Positions 23,440 through 32,748 are shown, counted from the first letter of the stretch. The stretch is 64,000 nt of DNA from Chloroflexota bacterium (GCA_016223085.1 JACRPS010000006.1:124001-188000), one strand, 5' to 3'. A program made the numbers and translations. The notes: a model not told the origin generated them from the sequence alone.

Positions 23440-24348
23440 ATGAATCCAATCATCATCCACACCGACGGAAGCTGTGAAACGCAGACTCGACTGGGCGGCT
23501 GGGCGGCCATCCTGCAATGCGGCGATCACTCCCGCGAACTGAGCGGCAGCGCTGTTGATACGACCGTCAATATCATGGAACTCACCGCCGTGATCGAGGC
23601 ACTGTCCGCCCTCAAGCACAACGGCGCGGCAGTGCAGATCATCACGGACTCGAATTATGTCGTCAAGGGGGTCAACGAGTGGCTGCCGGACTGGATCGCG
23701 CGCGGCTGGAAGACCGCAGGCAAGAAGTCCGTCGCCAACCGTGAGTTGTGGGAGCAGCTTCAGGGACTGCTTGCTCAGCACAACGTGATCTTCACCTGGG
23801 TGCCGCGTGAGCAGAACGCCGACGCGGACAAACTGGCGCAGGCAGCGCGCATCGCTCAGACCACCACTACCCAACCGCCTACTCTCCCTACACCCGTTCC
23901 AACAACGACACAGATCATGATCGCGGGCAGCCGCTACGCCACGCGGGAGATGCTCGACTACACCCGGAAGGTGGTTCGTCGCGCCCATGCGAAAGGCTTC
24001 ACCATCGTCGTCGGTGATAACCCAAAGGGTGTGGACATGGCTGTTGTGCAGGAATGTCGTCGGCTGAAGGCGAAGGTGCTGGTGGTAGGTGTTACCAATC
24101 GTCCGCGCAACGGCGGCTGCGGTCACGGCGGCTACGTCAAAGTCGAGCGTGATACCTACCGTGCGATGGGCGGCGACCTGCTCGACAAATACACCGTGCG
24201 AGATCGCTGGATGGTGGACAACGCCACGATGGGCATCTTCATCTGGAACGGCGACAGTCGCGGGACGAAGCAGGGGCACGATTACATGGTCAGCCGGGGC
24301 AAAGAAGCGCACCTGCTTACCTTCGAGAAAGGAGCGCGCCGTGGATAA
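23440..24348 (+). CDS. RNase HI fused to a SLOG/DprA-like Rossmann domain
   Basis: 302 aa. Residues 1-140 are RNase HI: HTDGSCETQTRLGGWA (first Asp), NIMELTAVIEAL (Glu), IITDSNYV (Asp), NADADKLAQ (last Asp). A Pro/Thr linker (about 146-160) leads to a second domain starting IMIAGSRYATREMLDYTRKV, with IVVGDNPKGVDMAVV and LKAKVLVVG, the pattern of SLOG nucleotide- or DNA-sensing folds. RNase HI removes RNA from hybrids and may process primers during ICE replication; the added domain's role is unknown. It overlaps the next gene by 8 bp. Confidence 0.85.
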   Translation: MNPIIIHTDGSCETQTRLGGWAAILQCGDHSRELSGSAVDTTVNIMELTAVIEALSALKHNGAAVQIITDSNYVVKGVNEWLPDWIARGWKTAGKKSVANRELWEQLQGLLAQHNVIFTWVPREQNADADKLAQAARIAQTTTTQPPTLPTPVPTTTQIMIAGSRYATREMLDYTRKVVRRAHAKGFTIVVGDNPKGVDMAVVQECRRLKAKVLVVGVTNRPRNGGCGHGGYVKVERDTYRAMGGDLLDKYTVRDRWMVDNATMGIFIWNGDSRGTKQGHDYMVSRGKEAHLLTFEKGARRG

Positions 24349-26227
24349 CATCCTTGCCATTGCCACGTATGGGGCGCAGCGCGTCAAGCATCCCCAGACC
24401 CAAAAGATGATCTCGGCGTACAAAATGGGCTACAGCAGCGCTGCCAGCGCGGTGCTGCTGGGACTTTACGGCGATAAAGCGCGGGACGTGTCATCAAAAC
24501 AAGCCTCGTATCATTACATCCAGGTGGATGGCGACGTGGTCGTCCGGCATGGTTACATCCTGCTCAAGGTGAGCAGTGAACTCCTCCGACAGGCAGAAAC
24601 CATCACCCGCCGGTTTCATCGCGCCGCTGTCTTCCTGTGGCGGGATAACAAATGGCGCGAACTGCCCACCAGCCGCCAACCGGAATACACTGAACCACTC
24701 CCGCGCTCCGGTCCTGACTTCAATCCGAGCAGCCTGCGCCTAGTGGATGCCGCCAGCGGCGAGAAAGACGCGGCTGTGGAAGGCATCAGCATCGAAAAGA
24801 GCCAGCGCGATCCCAATGAAAAGGCGTGGTTCTGGATTATGGGCGATACCTATCCCCACCGCGAACTGCTCAAACGCTGGGGCTGCCGCTGGAGCAAGAA
24901 GCGGCGCTGCTGGTACTATATCGGGTGGGCGCTACCGTCGGCAATTGAACAACTCGTCGAAGAATGTCAAATCCTCGATACTCCTGAAGCGCCTGACAGC
25001 GAAGTAGTTTCCGACGATGATCCCTGCACGCTAGAAGAAGCGGCAGACATCCTCGGCATGATCGTGAAACCCGAAGCGGATACAGTCGTTGAACCACCGC
25101 GATTGTATGCGCTCAACACTGTCGTCTACGCCCGCCACGACCTCGAAACCCCGGACGGTAAACGTATCCCCACTGGCACACGCGGCATCGTTACACGCCT
25201 CTACAACCGCAATGCCAGACACGGCTGGAGTTATGCTGTTCAGTTTGACGGCATCGGCGAAGGCTGGTACTTCCAGCGGGAACTGACTGACCTCGAATCC
25301 ATTCCCGGCATCCGTATCACGCGCGGCGCAGTCGTGCCGCCTGGTGCGGAACTGCCACCCACCGATGCGGACATCAAGCGCGCCCTAATCGAAACGGGTC
25401 AGCAGCCAGAAACGCTTCCAACTGGGGTAGAAGCTGGTCACTCAGACCACACTGAAGCGACTCCTGCTGATATAGACGAGGCACCCAAGATCGCAGCCAG
25501 CATCCGTGTGCTGAAACCGCAGTCACAGCCAGCCGACGGGGCTGAACCCGACGCGGTGCAAACGGCGATCCAGCAGGTCAAAGCCGCCCCGATGACACAG
25601 ACACTGTCTGTTCAACCCTCCGACGGCAAGAAGTCGCTGATTCCGATCCCACATCAGCCCGTTGGCGAACTAACCGGCAGCATCAGCGGGAATGTCTGGT
25701 GCTACGGGTATTCGGTTCATGAAGGTATTGCTATTTACATCAACCTCGGCGGCCCGCGCATGGCCGTCGAGGCAATCCGCGCCCGGCTTGCCAAAGGCGA
25801 GATTGTGAACTGCGTCCCGTGGGATGCTCCCGCTGTCGAACTCACCGCTGGCGAAGGGAACACGGGAAGGTACACCGCGTTTCTCCAGAACATCCCCGAA
25901 GCCAAGTTCACCAGCCTGATCCTGCTGCACGAGCAGGTAATGCAGCCCAATTACGGCGGCAAATCGACCACGTTCATCCTGCATGTGTCGGACGAACAGG
26001 CGACCCTACAACTCAAGCAGCATGTCACCGAGCTGGTCAAAGTGCCTGTGTTCGATGCCTGGGCGGATTACCTCTACTACGCCGGACAAACGGCGATGCT
26101 GGTACGAAAGACGCGCAGTGCAGGTGGATTAGATGTCCTCGCGGTTGATCTTGATGTGGATGCCTGGACACGGTTGCTGACCGGTGGGCTGGAACAAAGC
26201 ATCATTAACCTTCCCGCAAACTCCTGA
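24341..26227 (+). CDS. Large hypothetical ICE protein with KOW/SH3-like and basic modules
   Basis: About 628 aa from the GTG at 24341 (AAAGGAG eight bases upstream); an open frame back to 24089 is a shadow of the RNase H gene. IMGDTYPHRELLKRWGCRW, then SKKRRCWYYIG, is a recognisable short module of mobile-element proteins, perhaps nucleic-acid binding. LNTVVYARHDLETPDGKRIP, then TGTRGIVTRLYN, looks like an SH3/KOW barrel. A Pro/Ala-rich linker follows, then a C-terminal globular domain (GNVWCYGYSVHEGIAIYINL). Function unknown; a role in replication or maintenance is inferred from neighbours. Confidence 0.7.
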   Translation: MDNILAIATYGAQRVKHPQTQKMISAYKMGYSSAASAVLLGLYGDKARDVSSKQASYHYIQVDGDVVVRHGYILLKVSSELLRQAETITRRFHRAAVFLWRDNKWRELPTSRQPEYTEPLPRSGPDFNPSSLRLVDAASGEKDAAVEGISIEKSQRDPNEKAWFWIMGDTYPHRELLKRWGCRWSKKRRCWYYIGWALPSAIEQLVEECQILDTPEAPDSEVVSDDDPCTLEEAADILGMIVKPEADTVVEPPRLYALNTVVYARHDLETPDGKRIPTGTRGIVTRLYNRNARHGWSYAVQFDGIGEGWYFQRELTDLESIPGIRITRGAVVPPGAELPPTDADIKRALIETGQQPETLPTGVEAGHSDHTEATPADIDEAPKIAASIRVLKPQSQPADGAEPDAVQTAIQQVKAAPMTQTLSVQPSDGKKSLIPIPHQPVGELTGSISGNVWCYGYSVHEGIAIYINLGGPRMAVEAIRARLAKGEIVNCVPWDAPAVELTAGEGNTGRYTAFLQNIPEAKFTSLILLHEQVMQPNYGGKSTTFILHVSDEQATLQLKQHVTELVKVPVFDAWADYLYYAGQTAMLVRKTRSAGGLDVLAVDLDVDAWTRLLTGGLEQSIINLPANS

Positions 26228-26252
26228 AAACTATTTGATCGCCCTAATGACA

Positions 26253-26288
26253 GCCGTCTGCCTCGTATGAGGTGGGCGGCGGTTTTTT
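26253..26288 (+). terminator. Strong terminator-like hairpin
   Basis: A 12-bp stem (GCCGTCTGCCTC with GAGGTGGGCGGC, including G-U pairs), GTAT loop, then GGTTTTTTG. It lies between two co-directional genes. Confidence 0.75.
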
Positions 26289-26309
26289 GATTCCTGAAAG
26301 GACGACCAC

Positions 26310-26828
26310 ATGAGTCAGCGTAAACGCATTCCACACGTCTGTCCTGCCTGTGGACGGATTCGTTATCTGCAACCCTCGGATGCTGCAAAAACCAAACACT
26401 GCCAGCGCTGCCATTGCCAGCAGATCGCCAGTCTTGGCTTTCAGGCAACCGCCGCGAAGCGAGGGCGCGACTTTGCCATCCGCGCTGCCGCCAACAAGCG
26501 CAGGCAGCACCCCACCACCCTTGAGGCGCAGGTCGAAGCGGCATTGTGCGAGATTCCAAGTATCGCCTGGGAACGAGAATATGCCATCGAGCGCGAAGGG
26601 CGCAATCCGTACTACGTCGATTTTGCGATCCAGATCGGGCATTCGTTCATCGCCCTGGAAGTCAACGGGAGATTCGCCCATCGCCAGAGCAGCGACGCAG
26701 ACAGCCTCCGCATCGACACCTTATTTCTATATTTCGACGATGTGATTGTACTGACTGAAGAAGAAATCACATCCGCTGTTTTACTGCCCCAATACATCCG
26801 GCAGCAGCTATTTCAGACGAGTTCATAA
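26310..26828 (+). CDS. Zinc-ribbon protein with PD-(D/E)XK-like nuclease core
   Basis: 172 aa. The N-terminus has CPACG...CQRCHC, a zinc ribbon. The C-terminal part, EREYAIEREGRNPYYVDFAI, then FIALEVNGRFAH, places an Asp and a Glu in the beta-hairpin as in PD-(D/E)XK nucleases, although the motif ends EVN where EXK is usual. VIVLTEEEI resembles the final strand of DUF559-like Vsr-type folds. Good Shine-Dalgarno (GAAAGGA). It may be a nuclease acting in element replication or defence. Confidence 0.6.
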   Translation: MSQRKRIPHVCPACGRIRYLQPSDAAKTKHCQRCHCQQIASLGFQATAAKRGRDFAIRAAANKRRQHPTTLEAQVEAALCEIPSIAWEREYAIEREGRNPYYVDFAIQIGHSFIALEVNGRFAHRQSSDADSLRIDTLFLYFDDVIVLTEEEITSAVLLPQYIRQQLFQTSS

Positions 26829-26841
26829 GGAGAACACCGCC

Positions 26842-29800
26842 ATGTCCAGGATGGAAAACCGCGAGGTCATGGGCTTCTACCCCATCGAGCCTCGCCATTA
26901 CCCTGCAATCCTGTCCCTGGTCGCACCCGCCGCCTCCGCCACGAAAATTCTTGACCCTTTCGCCGGAGAAGGCGAATTTCTTGAAGCGGCGACAGTCCCA
27001 TGGAACGTTACCCCCTACGCCAATGAACTGGATGGCGAACGGGCTGCAAAATGCATTCAGCGCTTCGGCCCCAAACAGGCGGTGCGCTGCGATGCAGAAC
27101 GGCTGATCGCCAGCAACAACGCTTTTGGACTGCTGTGGTGTAATCCACCCTATGACCATGACGGCGCGGGCACACCCGGCAACAAGCGGATCGAACTACG
27201 CTACCTGCGCCACAGTTGGAAGTGGGCGGCTGTGGGTGGTTTAGTCCTGTGGGTGGTGTATCAGCAGCATCTCACCGAGTCCGCCGCTGAATTCCTCGCC
27301 CGCAACGTCAGCCGCATCGATGTCTGGGCGCTGCCGGGCAAACACCTGAATGAATATCAGCAGATCATCGTTGCTGCCATCAAGGGGATGTCGCCAAATC
27401 CTGAAGCGCTTTACGAACAGATCATGGCGCAGAAAGCGGAGCCGCATCTCCTGGAGGTGCAGCCCGAACCTGTCTACAGACTGCCCCCACCACGTCCCAT
27501 CAGCCGTTTTGTGTTCGCGCCGGACACGATTGACGAGCAGCAGGGCTTACGCCTGATCGAGGAAAACGGGGCATGGAAGACACAAGGCTTTCAGGCGCTG
27601 CTGCACATTCCCCAGCCACCGCCGCAGATCGAGCCTGTCGTCGCGCCGCGTCCCGGTCACATGGCGCTGGTGCTGGCCGCCGGGGTTGCCAACGGCGCGG
27701 TCATCGAAACTGAGGATTATGGACAGGTCGCCATCCGCGGCAAGACGCAGCACGTCGAGCAAATCGCGCGGGTGGAAGTAGAATCTGACCCCAATGACCC
27801 GGAACGACAGGTGAAGAAGACCACCGTTCGCCTGAAGCCCACCACCACGCTCACGCTGCTGGCGGGGGATGGCACAGTGGTCGAGATGGATGGTGATGAG
27901 GCACTATTGGGGTTTATCACCGCCAACAAAAAAGCCCTCGCGGATTACCTCAACCACAAGTTCAAGCCGATGTACACCTTCGACATGAACGGTATCGGCG
28001 GCTGGCTGGATCGCATCCGCCTGAAGGGCAAGTATCCGATGTATGCCGCCCAAAAGCATGTCGTCGCGGCAGTGACACGCGGCTTCCAGGATCGGGACAG
28101 CATCCTGCTCGTCGGTTCCATGGGTACAGGCAAGACGCTAATGGGCGGCTCCACTGCGACTGCGATTGCCTCCGGCGTGGTCAAGGCGCTTCAAGGGCAG
28201 ATGCGCCCGGATCAGATCTGTCTAATTGTCGCACCGCCGCACTTGATCGAGAAATGGAAGCGAGAACTCTACAGCATCAACCCCAACATTATTGCCGAGC
28301 GCCTGGATCGGCATGAAGATGTGAAAGTCTTTTTGCAGCGGGCGGAAACCATCGGCGGGAACATCCCCAAAATCGGGTTAATCAAGCGCGACATGACCAA
28401 GCTGGGCTGCGCCTGGGAACCTGCTGTCCTCTGGCGGGGCGAACCAATGGCGCTCTGGCGGCACGGTCAGCCAACCCCGGAAGGGTATGAGCCACAGCAG
28501 CGTATCGTCAAACAGCGCGTACCGAAGTGTCCACACTGCGGCTGCACGGTGATGCAGGAAAAGAAGGGCACGACTGCGCCTGCATCGGAAAGCTGGCTCA
28601 GAAGCGGCAAACGGCAGTGCGCGGTCTGCCTGAGTCCACTGTGGCGGGAAGCGCGGGATCGCGGTTCGCAGCTCAAAACGGGGGAGAAATACGCGACGAA
28701 AAACCCGCGCTATCGGCTGGATGAATACTTCAAACGGGTCTATCCTGACCGGCTGTTTCTGCTGATTTGGGATGAGGCGCATGAGGCCGCGCATGGCGAC
28801 ACCGGCAACGGCGAGTCGTTTGGGCGTTTCGCTGGGCTGGCGCACAAGGTGCTGGCGATGACCGGCACACCGTTCAACGGCAAGGCATCGTCGCTGTTCA
28901 ACCTGCAATATCACCTCAATCCCCGCGTGCGCCAACGTTACAATTGGGGTGGCGCGCCGCGCCTGAGCCGGAAAGTGCGCGGTGAACGGGGATATCAAGC
29001 GGTCATTGACGACACGGGCAAGCAGCGCGGGCGCGCCGAGTCGCAGTGGGTCAGCGCGATGGGCGTGCGTGAACAGGTCATCGAGGAGCGCCCCAGCTAC
29101 GACAGCGAAACCGGGGCTTTCACCGGAACGTCCACGTACCAGCGTCCTTACGAGGAAGCGCCCGGCATCTCACCGCTGTTGGTGGCGGAGATGCTGGACC
29201 ACACCATCTATTTTTCACTGGGCGACCTGGGCAAGTGGCTGCCGCAGTACGAAGAAATCGCGCTGCCGGTGGAAATGGACAGCGACACCTACGAGCAGTA
29301 TGACCGCACGCGCCAGCAGTTGAAGGATTACCTGATCCAGCGCAAGTGGGAGGGCGACGTGAGTTTTCGCGGCGCGTACCTGCAATGGGCGATGGGCTGG
29401 GTCAATGCGCCTTTTCGTCCCTGCGAAGTCATTCATAACCTCAAGCACCCGATCACCGGCGAGAAGCAGCCGCACACGGTGGCGCAGGTGCCGTCTTATG
29501 GCGAAGACCGGGTGTACCCCAAAGAACAGGCGCTCATCGATCTGGTGCGCGAGGAACTGGCGCAAAATCGCCCCTGTGTCATCTACATTCGTCAGACCGA
29601 CACCCGCGACATCCAACCGCGCATCGAGGCGCTCATCCGCCAGCATGTCCCGACGGCGAAACCCTTCATCCTCAAGAACACGGTGCAGGCGGAACGGCGT
29701 GAAGCGGTCATCGAAAAGGAAATCGCGGCAGGCACGAATGTCCTCATCACCAATCCCATCCTGGTGCAGACCGGACTCGACTTGATCCACTTCCCCACGC

Positions 29801-30777
29801 TGGTGTTCTACGAAATCACGTTCAACCTCTCGACGATGATGCAGGCGGCGGCGCGCTCGTACCGCTTAAATCAGACGCACGAACACTGCAAGGTGGTGTA
29901 CCTGTTCTACGAAGCCACGATGGAACACACTGCTGTGCAGCTCATGAGCCGCAAGCAGCGCGCCGCCAAACTGCTGACGGGTGATGTGGGACTGACCGGG
30001 CTGGACGCGCTCACCGAAGGCGAGACGGGGTTCGAGGAGGCGCTGCTGGATGCGCTCGCCCGCGAGGAACAGCTGCTCGATCCGGCGGCGTTGTTCAAAA
30101 CAGATCGCGTAGCGGGCGAACTGGACACCGAAGATGCCGGATACTGGAATATCGAGATGGCAGCGGAGGGCATTCCCGTAGAAGCCGGGTTGCTCGATCC
30201 AGATCCGCTCATCGAAACCGCACTGACGCTTGGTGGAACGATCATCACCGAAGAGCGACCACGTACGCCCTTCATCCTGCCCAAACCTGAAAAGACGAAT
30301 GGCAGCGCTCATGGCATTGAACGTGGTTGGACTGAAGCTGTGGCCGCCTATCTGGAGACGGTTCACCTGGTCGCTGACGAGGCGCGTTTCGTCAAACTTC
30401 ACGCACAACTCTTCGAGGTGCTGACGCACGGAGTCAATAAAGACGACAGTACATCGCCTATCATTGGGGTATGCCACGAAGATTGGCTGCCACAGCATCA
30501 GCCACCATTGACGAACTGGATCAGTGCGTGGCTCAGGCGCGAACGGATGGTGTTCGCGGGCTGCGAGGATGAGGTCGCTGCCCAACTCGTTCAACGGGCG
30601 CTGACCGCGTTGGAACAGACGGCCATCAAGCCGATCAAACCGCTGCTGGTCAAACGCCCCAGGCGCGATCTGCTCAGGCTGCCCGATGATGTGGGCGAGG
30701 TCGCGCCGACACCCGCCTCGTTTCGCCCCCGCCAGTCCCAAACCGAAGGCAGCGCTGTGCAACTGGCGCTCTTCTGA
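26842..30777 (+). CDS. Fused DNA methyltransferase-like and SNF2-type helicase protein
   Basis: 1311 aa with AAGGAGA upstream. The N-terminal 200 residues are a DUF6094-like adenine methyltransferase: LDPFAGEGEFLEA (SAM motif) and LLWCNPPYDHDG (catalytic NPPY). A helicase follows: GSMGTGKT near residue 427, a zinc-binding insert PKCPHCGC...CAVC, LLIWDEAHEA near 644, and C-terminal RecA-like motifs NPILVQTGLDLI and MMQAAARSYRLNQT near 970-1000. Such methylase-helicase fusions (phage P1 DarB is one) protect incoming DNA against restriction; that role here is inference. Confidence 0.85.
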   Translation: MSRMENREVMGFYPIEPRHYPAILSLVAPAASATKILDPFAGEGEFLEAATVPWNVTPYANELDGERAAKCIQRFGPKQAVRCDAERLIASNNAFGLLWCNPPYDHDGAGTPGNKRIELRYLRHSWKWAAVGGLVLWVVYQQHLTESAAEFLARNVSRIDVWALPGKHLNEYQQIIVAAIKGMSPNPEALYEQIMAQKAEPHLLEVQPEPVYRLPPPRPISRFVFAPDTIDEQQGLRLIEENGAWKTQGFQALLHIPQPPPQIEPVVAPRPGHMALVLAAGVANGAVIETEDYGQVAIRGKTQHVEQIARVEVESDPNDPERQVKKTTVRLKPTTTLTLLAGDGTVVEMDGDEALLGFITANKKALADYLNHKFKPMYTFDMNGIGGWLDRIRLKGKYPMYAAQKHVVAAVTRGFQDRDSILLVGSMGTGKTLMGGSTATAIASGVVKALQGQMRPDQICLIVAPPHLIEKWKRELYSINPNIIAERLDRHEDVKVFLQRAETIGGNIPKIGLIKRDMTKLGCAWEPAVLWRGEPMALWRHGQPTPEGYEPQQRIVKQRVPKCPHCGCTVMQEKKGTTAPASESWLRSGKRQCAVCLSPLWREARDRGSQLKTGEKYATKNPRYRLDEYFKRVYPDRLFLLIWDEAHEAAHGDTGNGESFGRFAGLAHKVLAMTGTPFNGKASSLFNLQYHLNPRVRQRYNWGGAPRLSRKVRGERGYQAVIDDTGKQRGRAESQWVSAMGVREQVIEERPSYDSETGAFTGTSTYQRPYEEAPGISPLLVAEMLDHTIYFSLGDLGKWLPQYEEIALPVEMDSDTYEQYDRTRQQLKDYLIQRKWEGDVSFRGAYLQWAMGWVNAPFRPCEVIHNLKHPITGEKQPHTVAQVPSYGEDRVYPKEQALIDLVREELAQNRPCVIYIRQTDTRDIQPRIEALIRQHVPTAKPFILKNTVQAERREAVIEKEIAAGTNVLITNPILVQTGLDLIHFPTLVFYEITFNLSTMMQAAARSYRLNQTHEHCKVVYLFYEATMEHTAVQLMSRKQRAAKLLTGDVGLTGLDALTEGETGFEEALLDALAREEQLLDPAALFKTDRVAGELDTEDAGYWNIEMAAEGIPVEAGLLDPDPLIETALTLGGTIITEERPRTPFILPKPEKTNGSAHGIERGWTEAVAAYLETVHLVADEARFVKLHAQLFEVLTHGVNKDDSTSPIIGVCHEDWLPQHQPPLTNWISAWLRRERMVFAGCEDEVAAQLVQRALTALEQTAIKPIKPLLVKRPRRDLLRLPDDVGEVAPTPASFRPRQSQTEGSAVQLALF

Positions 30778-31738
30778 GGTTTTATCAGAAACCCGCAACT
30801 TCCTTGCCGCACTTTTCGGACGCTGTGAGGCTTACCGGACAACCGCCTGCCTGACGCTCACCGCTATTCATCCCAGTGGCAGCGAACCGACACCATCACG
30901 GCATATCCCGCTCAACCAACCTGACCAACTTCACGAAGCACTCCAGCGATTGCACGCAGCAAACGGGCTTGGCTGGGGCGCATACTTCGCCGTCGGACTG
31001 CGACAGAAAGGGATGGGACGCTGGCGGCGCGGCGGCAAGAATGACATCCTCGCGCTGCCCGCGCTGTTCGTTGATTTGGATGATCACACCCAGTCGGCGT
31101 TGACAAACTTGAGAGCTTTTCCCTTGCCGCCATCGTGCATCGTGGACAGCGGGGGTGGCGGCTTTCATGCGTACTGGTGGCTCTGTCAGCCCACAATTGA
31201 ATTGGATCGAGCAAGGTGTATGCTGCAAGGGCTAACGGTCTACTTTTCCAGCGATACGCTCTCCGTCGCGCAGAGTTTGCGCCTGCCCAACACGCACAAC
31301 ACGAAACCCAATCGAGGAGGATTGTGCCATGTGCTTGATTTAGCCGACCAGCATTACACCCTTGCCGACTTTGAGGCACTGCTGCCAATGAGCGATGGGC
31401 AGCGACGAAAACCTGAAAAACCGTACATAACCCCACAAACCGTACATACCGTGCATCCCGGTCGCCCACTCAACCCGACACTGATTGAAGTTGTTATACA
31501 CAGGCTGTGCCGAGAGTACGGCGGCTATCGCAAGGAAAACGGCTATGTCGCTGCCCTGTGCCCCTGTGGTCACACACACGATGCGCCCGGCAAACACTTC
31601 AACTTTGACCCGACGCACGGTATCGGCATCTGTTTCGGCAGACACGGACGCATCCTACTCAAGGATTTATGCACCATCTTAGGTATCCAGCCCACTGATT
31701 ACGGTGGGCTTTTTGAATCTGAAAGGAAAGATACATGA
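30686..31738 (+). CDS. RepB/AEP-type DNA primase
   Basis: About 350 aa. LPALFVDLDDHTQ carries the D-x-D catalytic pair, SGGGGFHAYWWLCQP the G-x-HxYW motif and SLRLPNTHNTKP the RLP-T-N motif of archaeo-eukaryotic-type primases on plasmids. A Cys/His pair region (CPCGHTHD) near the C-terminus may bind zinc. The start is uncertain: there is no ATG/GTG/TTG between the 30686/30689 ATGs, inside the helicase gene, and the conserved ETRNFLAALFGR, so either a 92-bp overlap or an unusual start is used. It probably primes ICE replication. Confidence 0.78.
   Translation: MMWARSRRHPPRFAPASPKPKAALCNWRSSEVLSETRNFLAALFGRCEAYRTTACLTLTAIHPSGSEPTPSRHIPLNQPDQLHEALQRLHAANGLGWGAYFAVGLRQKGMGRWRRGGKNDILALPALFVDLDDHTQSALTNLRAFPLPPSCIVDSGGGGFHAYWWLCQPTIELDRARCMLQGLTVYFSSDTLSVAQSLRLPNTHNTKPNRGGLCHVLDLADQHYTLADFEALLPMSDGQRRKPEKPYITPQTVHTVHPGRPLNPTLIEVVIHRLCREYGGYRKENGYVAALCPCGHTHDAPGKHFNFDPTHGIGICFGRHGRILLKDLCTILGIQPTDYGGLFESERKDT
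31689..31714 (+). terminator. Terminator-like hairpin inside the 3' end of the primase gene
   Basis: AGCCCAC / GTGGGCT with an 8-nt loop, then TTTTG. It ends 24 bp before the stop codon. Confidence 0.5.
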
Positions 31739-32445
31739 CTCAACCGAAAGAAACACCCAATACTGTTCTCACGCTGACGCTGCCAACCCCCGAAGGCGGC
31801 GGCATCGCACCGGAACGGGCAACCGCAACGCTGCTCATTCAGCGCGGCGACCTCGCCCATGTTCGGCAGTTTCACTACAGCGGGCAGTTGGCGGATCTCA
31901 TCATCGCCATCCGCGAAGCCACCATTGAACTCGGTTTGCTGGAAGACAATCCGCCCATCATTCCCGAAACGCCAAAAGCCCTACCCAAAGCAGAAGCGAA
32001 GCCGAAGCCCACGACGAAGAAAGCCGCACCCGCTCCGCCTGTCGAGGAAGAGCCGACCATCGACATCCCGCTCAGGAAAGGGACAAAGACGGTCAGGATC
32101 AGCCATCTCAAAATTGTTGGTGGCGAAACGGATGCGGCAGCCTACAAACAGGCGGTGCTGATCGCCGCGAAGCTCATCGACGGCGGGTTGTGGGACGGTC
32201 AATCGCCAATCCGTATCGACGATGTGTATGCAACCCTGCGGAAGATGAAGCATCTCACCAACGCCGAGATGGGGCTGTTTAGCTTGACCGATTTTGTCCA
32301 GCTTGGCGAGGGCGGTCTGCCGCAGGATGCAGCCGGTGTTGTGGCGAGCGCGCCAGAGGAAGACGACCAGGACATTCTTGAAGTCGCGTCCGTCACCATC
32401 CCCGCATCGCTCGACGGTTTTCACCCGGATGACGAGTCCGAATAG
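31735..32445 (+). CDS. Hypothetical protein in the PRTRC protein E position
   Basis: 236 aa; ATGA overlap with the primase gene. A beta-rich start (TVLTLTLPTPEGGGIAPERA), a Pro/Lys linker (KAEAKPKPTTKKAAPAP) and a C-terminal helical domain. It sits directly before the protein C gene, where PRTRC cassettes usually carry protein E, whose N-terminus is also a simple beta-rich domain. The identity is tentative. Confidence 0.5.
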   Translation: MTQPKETPNTVLTLTLPTPEGGGIAPERATATLLIQRGDLAHVRQFHYSGQLADLIIAIREATIELGLLEDNPPIIPETPKALPKAEAKPKPTTKKAAPAPPVEEEPTIDIPLRKGTKTVRISHLKIVGGETDAAAYKQAVLIAAKLIDGGLWDGQSPIRIDDVYATLRKMKHLTNAEMGLFSLTDFVQLGEGGLPQDAAGVVASAPEEDDQDILEVASVTIPASLDGFHPDDESE

Positions 32446-32497
32446 CCCATCCCTCATTCGATTTCAGTCAGTGTATCTCATGAAAGGAAACCCAATC

Positions 32498-32713
32498 ATG
32501 TCCGAACAGACAACTCAGAAATCACGTGTCTTCAAGACTGGCACGGTTCGCATTGTGGAGAATGCCAGCATGTCGGGGCTGTCAAACGAAGAGGTTCGTT
32601 CGTTGCTCAAGTCCAGCTACCCGGAAGTCGCCAACGCCACCATCCGCGAGAGCCAGCTTGAGGATGGCACGCCGCTGATCGAATTTCTCCCGCAGCCTGG
32701 GCGGAAAGGATAG
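32498..32713 (+). CDS. PRTRC system protein C (small ubiquitin-like beta-grasp protein)
   Basis: 71 aa from the ATG at 32498 with AAAGGA upstream. RVFKTGTVRIVENASMSGLS, then NEEVRSLLKSSYPEVANATI and EFLPQPGRKG, fits the PRTRC_C family (short strand, M-S-EEVR helix, YPE-A-A strand, terminal G-KG). In PRTRC cassettes this small protein accompanies a ThiF/E1-like adenylating enzyme and protein B, both found 7-8 kb downstream here, beyond the transposon. Confidence 0.78.
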   Translation: MSEQTTQKSRVFKTGTVRIVENASMSGLSNEEVRSLLKSSYPEVANATIRESQLEDGTPLIEFLPQPGRKG

Positions 32714-32718
32714 TCACG

Positions 32719-32748
32719 ATGTTCGGCGCAGGCTTGACTGTGACTTAA
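32719..32748 (+). pseudogene. 5' stub of the gene struck by the Tn7-like element
   Basis: ATG-TTC-GGC-GCA-GGC-TTG-AC, then transposon sequence giving a TAA at 32746. AAAGGA before the ATG overlaps the stop of the protein C gene, so this was the original start of the gene now read from 38603. Confidence 0.85.
32734..32738. repeat. Target-site duplication, left copy (TTGAC)
   Basis: TTGAC immediately before the TGTGACTT transposon tip; identical to 38618-38622. Confidence 0.95.

Noticed and set aside
22957-24423. 488-aa minus-strand open frame over the DUF488-like and RNase H genes
   Set aside because: His- and Val-rich mirror frame; the plus strand has clear catalytic motifs.
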